Below, piece after piece: positions 1 through 14,100 of a stretch of DNA of 64,000 bases. Both the position numbers and the translations under genes were made by a program. Source of the stretch: Boletus sp. NGJ. Lineage: Eukaryota; Basidiomycota; Agaricomycetes; Boletales; Boletaceae. Each line of letters starts with the position of its first letter. Within the stretch, counting starts at the first letter, position 1. The stretch is taken from the NCBI GenBank assembly GCA_019096195.1, contig JAGTXK010000190.1, positions 186,001 through 250,000 of the forward strand, given 5' to 3'. Under the pieces are notes generated by a model, which was given only the letters and a program-made list of their open reading frames with translations, ran no database searches and was not told the origin of the DNA.

Positions 1-8
1 TATCTCAC

Positions 9-566
9 CGACGACCCCAAATATCCGATGAAACACCCCAGAATGCAGCTCCGACAAGCAGCCCAATGTTCTGAGCAAGCTTGAGGAATGGCCCTTGAAC
101 GTTGAATTCGTACACGACAGGACTGAGAATTAGACCGGTGACTATCTAAGGCGTGGATCGACCTATCAGCAATCACCGTTGCCGCGGTGTACAGCTGTAC
201 ACACCGGCCAAAGGTTATCCCTGGTTGCCCAGGTATATCAGCGAGTCAATTCGACGACAGATTAGGACACCCACGATAGCCAACCAAAACCAGCGACGAC
301 GAACAGGAACCACTAAGCAGCTCGGGGTCAATCAACCATAACTGAGCGCACCGAAGAGTGATGGTAGGATCGGTGCATGGGAAAGGGAAGAAATGAAAAC
401 AAGGACTTGCTTGGTACTTTCCCATCCCTATATCTTGCAGCGCATCGTTGAGAATTCGTGCCTTGGCTTGATATATCGGATCGACGGAGGGCTCGTCATA
501 GACGTCCTGGGTTTCGGTTTGAAAGGCAGGTTGCTCGACAAGCTTGCCTTCAGGCTCTGAAGACAT
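9..566 (-). CDS. MFS transporter, N-terminal part (runs off the window)
   Basis: The predicted protein starts at 566 with a short acidic cytosolic tail, then ILNDALQDIGMGKYQ, WFLFVVAGFGWLSDNLWP and IVTGLILSPVVYEFNVQG, ending in WGVSSDIWGRR. This is the first transmembrane helix and the loop 2-3 signature (D-x-x-G-R-R) of a major facilitator of the sugar/SV2-like type, which moves a small solute across the plasma membrane. Exons read from the sequence are 411-566, 275-312, 205-220 and 9-145; the next intron begins at position 8. The first intron has a GC donor (CAA/GCAAGT) and exon 3 is only 16 nt, but the joined frame matches the family residue by residue. Substrate cannot be told. The rest of the gene lies outside the window. 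Confidence 0.85.
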
Positions 567-637
567 GATGATGAGGGGAAAGGTAAGGAACAAACACACG
601 GGTGCCGGATAGCGCTCTGTGTGCGGCCCACTGAGAG

Positions 638-643
638 TTTATA
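638..643 (-). promoter_or_regulatory. TATA box of the MFS gene
   Basis: The minus strand reads TATAAA here, 72 nt before the ATG at 566. The spacing fits a fungal TATA element with a short 5' leader. Confidence 0.5.
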
Positions 644-1537
644 TGGGTGGGTGGCGTGTTATGTATTAGCACACGGCGCGGAGAATGGCGTGTTGGAGAT
701 TAGCTTCGGTTAACGCTACGCGGATCGTCATCTTGACCACGGGACTTTCCCAACTGCGACTTGGATGTACCTTGGCCCCAATCACGACAGTCCTCGTAAA
801 ATGAGCATACCTATCGCGCGATTTTGTGCCAAACTCGCATATCCTTCGCGCCTAGTACAGTACAACTTGCTTCTGATAGTGTCAAGTTCAACCGAGTCTC
901 GGCCTTTGCCGGATGTTTCGCCGTGTCCACGTTTCGAGTGCAGCGCATGATAGGCTGATAGCGCCCGCGTACCGTTATGTTCGATTTACTTCCTGGGTAA
1001 GAGAACGTACCATGGCTGTGATGCTAACGTGGAACCTTGTTTCCATCCAAGCTCCGGGTTGGCGCTGACCAGTGCCAGTATTCACAATTCCTGTATCAAC
1101 GGCGCGCGAGTTCTGAGGACGCCAGGCCCCCACTAGATGTATGTTTACCGTTATTGGCTCTACTTTTGGATCAATAAGAAGAAACTTCCACAGCCACAAT
1201 TCTTCCCCCCGACATGATCGTCGGATATACTACTTACAGACCTTGACATCCTGTGCTTGTATGCCCAATACCTATCAGTTCGGACTTGAGCTTGATTGAT
1301 GACCGGCAGTATCAGCCACACAGCGATGCAGCGCGAGGTGTTTGCGAAGAAGCCGGATTTTGAGAGCTATCCGTGACCGGGTCGGCGAAAAGACGACGAG
1401 ACGGTAACGTGTCAACTAATTGATGGTACAGCTTGACGGATGGCAGATTCGAATAATAGCCACCAGCATCCGCATGGTATCCTTGCCGAAGTTGACGTTG
1501 ATCCGGCGTTCAAACGTTCAAGCCTGGCACTACGATA
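644..1537. other. Intergenic, no gene seen
   Basis: Only short unconnected frames on both strands with no recognisable domain. No repeat or RNA gene was noticed. Confidence 0.4.
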
Positions 1538-1914
1538 GTGACTCGCTTGAATTCACCATTAGGAAAGTTCAAGATGGCCGGAGCAACAGCGCATCAAATG
1601 GCTGTCGCAGACGAACGATTAGCCGGACGCGGAGCGCCAGGGTATAGTCGCCCATTTAGGCAGTGGGTACTACAGCTTGCCAAATGGCGAAGAGGAGGAT
1701 CAGTATCGGACTCGTCTGAACCACCATCCGATGCACATGATCCCCAAGTGAACCCGTCAAGCAAGATCGCGAATCCATGGATTAGTACGAGCTCCGTCAA
1801 CGAGAGCCTGTCCGACGAGTCTCGAATTCCACTGAGCATGCATGTAAAGTAAGTCCATACCATCGCGTTATCATAGAAACTGCTCACAGGCGATACAGGA
1901 GATGCGTGGTATGA
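1538..1914 (+). CDS. Possible small hypothetical protein, two exons
   Basis: A frame opens at ATG 1538 (a second ATG at 1574 has a better context) and reads to a strong donor GTAAGT at 1849. A 41-nt intron ends CACAG at 1889, and the frame then closes with TGA at 1912-1914. The product would be about 113 aa, polar and serine/proline-rich in its second half, with no domain I recognise. The splice signals are the only positive evidence; the frame could be chance, and its neighbours give no functional hint. Confidence 0.25.
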
Positions 1915-2148
1915 GGAAGTACGATATCACTGACATCACCCAACGACGGACTCCTATTCATCCACAAAACGCCTGACGTACAGACAGGACAAAGTCAAGG
2001 GCTTGGCCCCATAGTCTCACTAGTACCGCCGACAACAAAGTGCTGATCGTCGCGATGTTCGTCGACGTAGAATAGAATGCAAACGAATCTATTCTCTAAC
2101 CCATCGTTCGCTCCATATTATTTACTGTACCACTCCAACCTCGACACA

Positions 2149-5100
2149 TCACTGCGCCTTTTTCTCCACCGCTGCCACCTCCGCCACCCTTGCCTCCTCC
2201 CTCCGTCTCGCCTCCCTTCGTTCCCGTCCGCGCGTAATCAACGGCTTGGGCTCCAAATCCGCAAACAAATATTTGCACATCTTTTCAATCACCCAGCAGC
2301 CCGCGAAATCAGCAATCATCACGCTCGTCAATTTCACCTTGAACTGGGCGAATGGACGAGTAGAGTCAATCGTTGGTCCTAGGTAGAGGCAGAGACAAAT
2401 GCGTAAAAGACCTACCGCAGTGTCCATCTCGACGATCTGAAGCCACCGGTTTAACTCGGGGAAGAAATCCGTCGAACCTGAAAACGCAACCGCACTCGCC
2501 CCGACGAGGCCCCAATACAATTTGGAGTTTTCACGGATCCCTTCCCGGAAGGGTCGGCCCTGGAAGTTGATCGCAAACGTGGAGACTTGTTGTGAGAGAC
2601 CCAAGAGGTAAATAGCCGTGTTTAAGAGGCTCGGCTCGAATTTGGCCTCGAGGTCGATGAAGCCCGGTCTGTGGCCACATTGGGGACGTATGAGACACGA
2701 CATTGGACGAACATAGATGGGGGGGGGGGCTCACGGTTCGTAAAAGTGGGCCAAGTTGGTGATGTACACCAGAGACACGATGTGCAACGCAAACTGGATC
2801 AGGACAGACAATAACACGTAGAGGTTGAAAATATTGCCCAGTGGTCGTTCACGCGAGAGCTTTTCGATAGGCTGTAAAACACAACCTACATCAACGGATA
2901 CGTCAAGGTGGAGGCGCATACACCGTACCTGTGCGCGCGAGATGCACAAAAAGCAGACCGACATCAACATCCCGCTGACGGTCACCTGGTAATCGCCAAA
3001 CTTGATGCCGTCTAGATACTGTACGCTCAAGCTGTATGCGGTGATGAGACAGTTCAGTGCCAAGATCTTGTACATCTGAATGGTCGCGACCAGCGTACAA
3101 CGACCTTGCCTGATGATGTGGATAACTAGAGGAGAGGTCGAGTCGATACGTAGTCGCAATTAGAAGAGACTCACTGGCTGCGACGTGTGAGAGCTTGGAA
3201 GTGAATGGTGCAGCACACGATGCGTCTCCAAGCTTAATCTGAGGGACCTCCTCATCGCCGTCCATATTAGCCATCGCATCCGTGATCGAAGCCAAGTCAA
3301 ACTACACCACACCGATCAACACAACGACCCACAAAAGCTTCACCAAAAACCAACCTTCTCCATCGGATTCCTCTGCCTCGCGATCTGCAAGTTAGCCGCA
3401 GCCTTTTTCTGCGCCTCGACGACATCCGGGTACAGGTGCGCGATGGCAGGTGGTACGGGTGGGGGTACTTGACCAAAGCGTGCAGAGATCTTGAGCTGAC
3501 TCTCGTACACCTTCTTGACTCGTTCCATTTTTTGGTGCTCAGCAATTTTTTGTAGGTCCTCGGGAGAACCATCCAAGAGTGCAACACCAATGTGGGCCTG
3601 TTTGAGCGCACCAACGTCGTTTGTACCATCGCCAGCCATCAGTGTGACATATCCCAGAGACCTCAAGCTGGTGAGGATGAATTCTTTCTGGGTGGGAGAA
3701 ACACGAGCGTAGACCCAGGTGTTTTGCACGAGGTCATTCCAGCTAGGTAAAGATTGGAACTGTTTCATGGCAGCTCCCGTAATACAGATATCATATTCGT
3801 CAAAGAGCGATTTGTCAAGAGGTTTGGAAGGGTCAACTGAAATGATCTTGCTCTCGTCCACGGTGCGCCAGCAAAGGTCTGCAATGAACGGAGCAATTAG
3901 AAAGGGAAATTTGAGTGGAGACACGAGTCAACATACCGGCTTCGTGAGCAGCATTCTCCTTCAAGTCCAAGATGAGCGCATCCCTATCAACAATTTCGAC
4001 ATCACGTGCGACATGCACGGCCGTCAGCGGGTTATCTCCTGTAATCATGACACACTAATCCACAGCTAAGCATGATAACCATGGCCGACGAAAATACATA
4101 CACGATGCGACGAGTCGGCCAGCATTTTGAGGGTCGATATGGCGTCAGCTTTCAACGGGCAATGGAAAACGAGGAATCCAGCAAATGTGAGGTTACTCTC
4201 GACCTCCTCTCGGTGGAGCTTGTTAATCTACAAAATGTGTTCAGATCGAGAACCAAGTATGCCAAGGTGAGAATGGCACCTTGTCGATAGACATCAAGTC
4301 CATCTCCTTTGTACCGAGGGCAAGCACACGGCTACCCCGTCTCGTATACCACTTGAATGTCTCGTCATACCATTCGGGTACGTGTGCAAGCATCCGCTTG
4401 ATTGTCTCAGGAGCACCTTTAACAGCCACAAGAGCCTTGCCCGAAGGAAGGGTAGACACGGTGGACATGCGTTTGAGGGCAGAAGAGAATTGGAAACGAC
4501 GGCGAATGTAAATTCGTGATGCATTTGGAGTCTTTGCAGACGCGGGAGCAACCGAATCGCCTGTATACTACAGGTCAGATCAAATGTAATCAACATCCCA
4601 CGCTAGAAGACAAACCTTGCGAAATTTGCCACTCAAGTGCTTCAAGGGTCGTTTTTTCCATTGGGTCGCCAACGATAACACCATCATCCAAGCGAACAAG
4701 CGCGTGCGCCACAGCGAGACAGAACATAGTCTGCTTGCCAGAATCTTTCACATCAATTAGCCTCAACTTATCAAAGTCGCTACCGATCGGTGTCAGTAAA
4801 GTACACCAATGAGCATAATAAGCCTTACTCGATGCCTGCAACACCCTCAAGGACTAAATTCTCGGCGGTGATTGTACCTGTCTTGTCGAAGCAACACACA
4901 TCAACCCTTCCAGCGGAAGGGATACGGAATGGCTCCGTGCAGAAAATGGCTATTAACTTGTTTAGCCCGACTCGGTTTTCGGAGGGATTGACATACCAAA
5001 CTTGGACAGCGCTACGAGTGAAGCATTCACCGCAAGTGAAAGCTCCATCGGTAACTCTGGTGGCACAACACTGGTGATGATCAGGACACAGTCGAGCAGC

Positions 5101-6669
5101 AACTTGGACTTCTTGAGATCCCTTTCGATACCTACTCGGCCAAAATGTGAGCATCAATCCCGAACGCGAGTCAAATTGTGAAGCACCTTTCACCCAAACA
5201 TACCAGCTCGCAGCGATGGCAAAGATGAGCAAGAACCCAATGAACAAAAAGGACTCCAAATTGTTTGCAGAAACCCGCTCAGTGGAGAAAATCATCGTCC
5301 GGACCAATTGTCCCTGTGCTGTACCAAAACCAGTACGCAATACAATGCCGAGGCATCCACCATCGGGAGTTCCTGCCGAGGTCTGTCCTTGGCCTAGTAG
5401 CAGCATAAGCATCAAGCGTAGAAGTCAAGCACAAAGGTACTCGCTCGTGGGGCTGGCTTGCAGTACTTTCGTCCCGCTAAACAAGACCTCGTTCTTGTGC
5501 GCACCATCGACGTCAATCTTGTCCGAAGTATCCAAAAGCTGGATAGACTCTTTGAGAAGCGGAGTCGATTCACCAGACAGCATGGCTTCATTGACGATAC
5601 ATGTACCATGGACCAAGAGGATGTCAGCAGGGACAACAGTTTCCGATTGTAAACGAGCTGGACGAATTGCTGTTGAGATACCATACGCGAGAAATTGACA
5701 GAGCGTACATACCGACTGAAACGACGTCCCCCGGTAGCAGCTCGTCTGTCTGCAAAGTCGTCCACTTGGAATCACGAAGACATTGGATGGGATATGGCGC
5801 GACAGACATGGTTCTGAATTCCGTCAGTGTTTTGAGCCGCTGTACAATGTCCATAAGCCCAAATGAGGAGGTGTATCCCAGTCGACGTACCTGCCAAACT
5901 ACAGTACACTCGAACATCACGAGCATGAACAGAGTGAAAATACTGTAATACCAGTACTCGTCCAAGCACCACAGGGCCACACAAAAGACCTGAAACACAA
6001 AGAAAGGCGCGGTCGCATGTTCACCAAAGAGTTCGACGAATGAGGGGACTGGGATGTTGAACTCGTTCTTTCCGTACAAGGACTTGAGGGGGTCTATTTC
6101 CTTCGTTGCGAGGCCGGGGGGTGCGAGGAAGTCAGAGAGCGGGGGATGGCTGGTGCATGGATATGGGAGGCGGGTGAAGGCGACGGGCGATGACTTTGCC
6201 ACGACATATGTGTCTCGTTGGTAGTTGAAGGTATATGACATGGGCTGAGAAGGGACCCTCTTGACCAGTGGTACGATTTCACCCTGGCCACGATGTTGGT
6301 GAGGAACCAGACGAATGCAATCGGCATCTTCGATCGAGGACGCCTTTGATATGAAAGAAGACACGTATGGTCAGGAAAGGCACAAAGTACACGAGGAGAG
6401 TGTCATACCGTGCGTGTGGTTATCCAAGCCTTTGCACCTGCGCTCCAACGTGTCACGAGGAAGCTGAGAGCATGACCTGCGCCAAGGGAGACGCAAGCGA
6501 GGAAAGTCCATTCTTCGCTCTTTATCCAGTCATCATACCTTACATAGTATGCATAGGCAAGCAATGGATAGAGTGAAAGAAAGGGAAGTGTATAGATATG
6601 TGTGTACCACGGGAGGGCGACGTGCAAACTCGCCCTAGAGATTTCGGACGACTCTACGTGAACAGACAT
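2149..6669 (-). CDS. SPF1: P5A-type ATPase, ER transmembrane helix dislocase (SPF1)
   Basis: Multi-exon gene for an ER-membrane P5A ATPase, which uses ATP to pull mistargeted helices out of the ER membrane. Exon 1 (6409-6669) carries the N-terminal hairpin helices. Exon 2 (from 6343) carries the start of the actuator region and the long N-domain. Later exons show LSGEST (actuator), the P5A signature PPELPME in helix M4, the phosphorylation motif DKTGTIT (about 4870-4887), KGAPETI (nucleotide binding), MITGDN and [16 protein letters not shown] (hinge). The C-terminal exon gives the last transmembrane helices and ends in a basic, Lys/Arg/Glu-rich tail. At least a dozen short introns interrupt it, and all catalytic motifs are intact. 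The start at 6669 gives the typical MxV...PWYTH N-terminus. A G-run lies in an intron at about 2720-2729. Confidence 0.95.
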
Positions 6670-7100
6670 CCTGATAGGGAAAATGTCAACGAAGAAATGG
6701 CGTGTAAAGAGAACAATGCCTTACACGTCGTGTACTCCGCGGGTGTCGTGTCCTGAGTGAGTTTGGAGCACCACCACCACCAGTCGTTACTCGCCGCTGT
6801 GAATAAAAAAAAGCAATGATCCCTTGGGGTCGAGAAATACCGCTGCGGCGAATGGAACGAGCGGAACGCTCTGCTCGATTGCAGAAGGCGTGGAGTTGGG
6901 AAAGATGACAATTTCAAGGCGTAAGCAACCCGGCGAGCTTGCTTAGTCATTACACTTGGAAATCATTCTCGGATCTCCGCGAGGAAACTGTTTGAGCTAC
7001 TCTAAGCCGGTAAACAAATATCATGCGTAGGAAAGGAGATGTACGTGTACGAATGCGCAAAGATCATGAAAACAAAAGCAATGACTATCGGTCATGGTAC

Positions 7101-7794
7101 TCATGGATGTATCCACAGCCGTACTTCGTCCTCACTTCCATTGCTACCTGTGCCGCGAGTAGAGGGTATCGCAGGCTGTGTGTTCTGAAGGAGACCTCTC
7201 TGGTGATTGTGGGGGGAAGAAAGCAAAGGGAACGGTGTGTCTGCGTCTTGGATGGGATCCAAGAGGTTAGCGGTGCCATGACCGCATTTGACGACGTCGT
7301 GTCTCCAGCGGTCGATGGACCAAAAGGCATCCGTGGAACAAAACACAGCAGACGGCGAGTTGAGTTGGTCGTCGCCAACATAGTCTGTGTGAATGTCCGG
7401 GGGTGTGTGGTTAGGTGAGGTGATTAGTCTGCCCTGCGTGGCGGGATCCTCTGAGCCATCCCAGCTGATGGGATAAAAGATGAAACGCGGTGGATTATGG
7501 CTGCGGATGCTCGGTCAGATTATGGGACTGCCGCAGCAGCGACGATGCTCACCATTCTACGCTCGCAAGCTGAACGCGGACAGGGTCGGGTGTGGGCAAG
7601 GTGACGGTGGTATTGGAAGGGGTCACTTCTGAATCCAGCAGGGAATCCGGGAGAAGTGGTGAGCTGGTATTCGCGTTAATTGTAAGGCCGCAAACGGGTC
7701 GGTAAGTACTCATGGAAACGACTGGGATAACTCGCCTGGAGTTTGAGGCCTGGAGGGGGGACGCTTTGGTCTCATCTTTGCTGGCAAGTGACAT
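7101..7794 (-). CDS. Hypothetical 213-aa protein, divergent from SEC23
   Basis: Two exons, 7553-7794 and 7101-7500, are joined by a 52-nt intron with a GTGAGC donor and CGCAG acceptor. The joined length is exactly 642 nt and stays open from ATG to TGA, which supports a real gene. The N-terminal third is Ser/Thr/Pro-rich. The second exon holds a more ordered stretch rich in aromatic and acidic residues (FIFYPISWDGSED, then CSTDAFWSIDRW). No signal peptide, membrane segment or family was recognised. Its ATG lies 94 bp from the SEC23 ATG on the other strand, so the two probably share a bidirectional promoter. An extra 3' exon is possible because a GT follows the ACA codon near 7150. Confidence 0.5.
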
Positions 7795-7888
7795 AGAGTT
7801 AGCGCCACAGTTATGTGCTTGTCCGTGTTTGTCCCTCCCTCATCATTCTACACGTCGACTTGACTTTTGACGAAAACTATCCTTCACC

Positions 7889-11110
<3,222 letters not shown>

Positions 11111-14100
11111 ATGACAGGTACGTGGGTATCATCATCAGCCCAGGTTTAGAGAAAGCTAGGGGTATCAAGACACGCTGACCGTTCTGACCTATAGACTTGG
11201 CAGACGACGCCAACAAAGTCGAAATCAACCCTCAGAAACCTTTCATTATCCGGCTCGAGAATAATAGGTACGTGGGTATTATCATCAGCCCTTTTTTTTT
11301 CCAAAAAAAAAAAAAAAAAGGACGGGGTAGAAATGGATCCGACATCGAGACACGCTGACGGTTTCCGACTATGCATTTAGTAGATGGTGCCAACCAAATT
11401 GAAATCAATCCTCAGAACGGTGCCATCTCCACGCTCGCGTTCCTCAATGACGCCGTCTCGGGGTACACCCGTATCGTATGTGGCAGCTTCCACGAAGACG
11501 GCAATATCCACATCTGGGATACCGACGTTGGCTTCGACCCCAAGGCGCTCATAAAAGCGGGCGGAAGCGTCTACGCCATCGCGGTCTCGAAAGACGGTAA
11601 AAAGATCGTCACGGGTGGATGTACTAAGTGGGGCAAAGGCGGGTTTGCAACGGTGTGGGATGCACGCACGCACGTCAAGGAGGTCGAGGTCCAGAACCAC
11701 ACGATGCGGGTGCTGGCCGTCGACATTGCACCGGACGGCATGACCTTCGCTACGGGCTCTGAAGACTGTACAGCATCTGTATGGAGCACCGTGACGGGAG
11801 AACGACGTCTCGGGCCGTGGATATGCGACAGTCCGGTTACCGCCGTCAGGTTCTCGCCCAACGGCGATCGTATCGCGGTCGCCCAATGGGATCGACCGTC
11901 GATTTGCATCCATGACTGTCACGATGGCCAGTTGCGCATCGACATCCGGGTGGAAGTCAGTTCCGCCTATTCCATCGGAGTCGTCTGGTCGCGAGACGGC
12001 ACAAAGCTGTTCGTCGTCTCGTACGGCTCGATCAGGTGTCTCGACGTCGCCACCGGATCAATCCTCTGCGGATGGCCCATTCACGGCAATGATGAGGTCG
12101 CCTCGATTGTCCTCGCCGGAAGCGGCAAGTTCCTCGTCGCTTCCGCAGGGGATTCAATCTCGTTTTGGGATGCCTCCACCCAGGAGCAAATAGGGCCTGT
12201 CATCAAGCTCACGGGCAAAGTATTGACAATCACGCTGTCGCCGGATAGTCGCCGTCTCGCAAGCGGTAGAGAGGACGAGAAGATTACACTCCAGAGTCTG
12301 GATGGTGTCCTTCCATCATATTACTTTATCGATGTGAGTATCTGTGCATTCGGCAATACCAACTTTGATTTTGATGGTTCTGGGTACTCCATGTCTCGTT
12401 ATTCCTTTCTATTCACAGCCTGTGGTTCAGTTACCGCTCATGCAGATCAGTGATACAGCACTTGACTTTTGGATAAAGAAGGACTGGTCCAATGCTGAGG
12501 CTGTACTCACGAAGGAAATCATGCAGTCTCCCGGTCCTAGCTACCATTTGCTCGCCAATCGCGCGCTTATACGAGCACACTTACAACAATGGCCTGCGGC
12601 ACAACATGATGCTGAAGAGGTATTTTGCTCTGCCAACTCTCTGCATGCCTATCTACTCACATACTGCCAAGTCCCTCATGATTCTGCCATCTGCGATAGG
12701 TCATGTTGCAAAGGTTGTGGTACTTATTGGGAAAGGAGAAGCAGAGGCTGCAATGCGACTATTTGACCTTGTGTTTGGTCACTGTGATTCAGATGACAAC
12801 AAGATTCTCCTAGTTATCAAGGTATCTTCTTTGTGGTGGTCTTCTCTCAGACTAAGTTTCTGTTCTACTCAGTCTATCCTCTTATATCTATGGGGGAAAC
12901 ATGAAGATGCAATGCTACGCCTGCAAGACATGATTGCTGTATATGATATGCCACTTTACCCTTTCATTCAGGTACTCATAGTTTTGATGCTGAAACTTGC
13001 AGCTAATAATCTCTGCAGGCACAAATGTATGTTCTCAAGGGAAAGATCTACATGAAGGAAGGAGACTATGAACATGCAATACAAACATTCAAGGATGCAA
13101 TGGTACCAACTCTAGTCCATGGGAGTCTGGAACTACAGACAATTTCAATGGTAAGTCTTTTTACCTTTCACCATCATGATATATATTTATTATGTGAGGA
13201 AGATTTTTGGTTGGAGTCTTGATAGATTGAGTTTCACAACTCGAAGATGCCTGTGTGAGGCATTATTTGCTGCAAGATATCTTAAGGAGGCAGCAATAGC
13301 TTTTAAGCTGTTCAACACTCTACATGAGCCAAGGGTCCTGTGCCAAGAGACCAAAGAGTGGATGGGAGGTGAGCTATGTTATACATATCCTACTCTGATT
13401 GATATACTTCCAATGTTTGGTTCAGATTTCAGACAACAGGGTGTTACAGCCCTCTGAATTGGATGGTGATTCAGCAATGGATGCTGGAAACTATGAAGAA
13501 GCTTGCATGCATTATGAGACTGCATTTATGTTTAGTCCAGAAATGCCAAAGACTCTTTTGACCAAATGGATCAAGACAAAGCTAATGGACAATTCATGGG
13601 CAGTAACTTTGAATGCTGTTATTCAGGTATGCTTTGTTTAATATTGACATTTATTGTACATGGACATTGGTTTGAAGTTCCAGGTTCCAAAATTTATTAT
13701 TTACCAGGCAATCATAGAATCTCTTCAAACAGCTGGCCATGTGACAGAATCCAATAAGTGGTTTCAAAAGATGACTGGAAAATTGGGAGAAATTGTTGAA
13801 GAAAATGATCAGGCAAAATGGGTTCTGGGTAAGTGGTTGAAATAGCGTCTGGGCAGCCTCACATCATATTCTCTAGACTTGGAACAAAAGTGTTCTAAGA
13901 AGCTGGAGAGTCTTGGAGATGCAGCATTAAGTGTCCAAAACCCTAAGGAAGCAAACATGCATTATACAACAGCATTAGTTCTCGATCCTTTTCTCTCAGA
14001 GGAACTTCTACTGAAGTGGAGCAAGATAAAGCTGATGAATGGCTCATGGAAGGAAGCTTTGGATGCTGCCACAATGGTATGTCTTCAACTTCTTATCAGA

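Noticed and set aside
3340-3924. Separate ATPase gene suggested by the hinge-region frame
   Set aside because: It is one exon of the single SPF1 gene; motifs on both sides lie in consistent order on the same strand.
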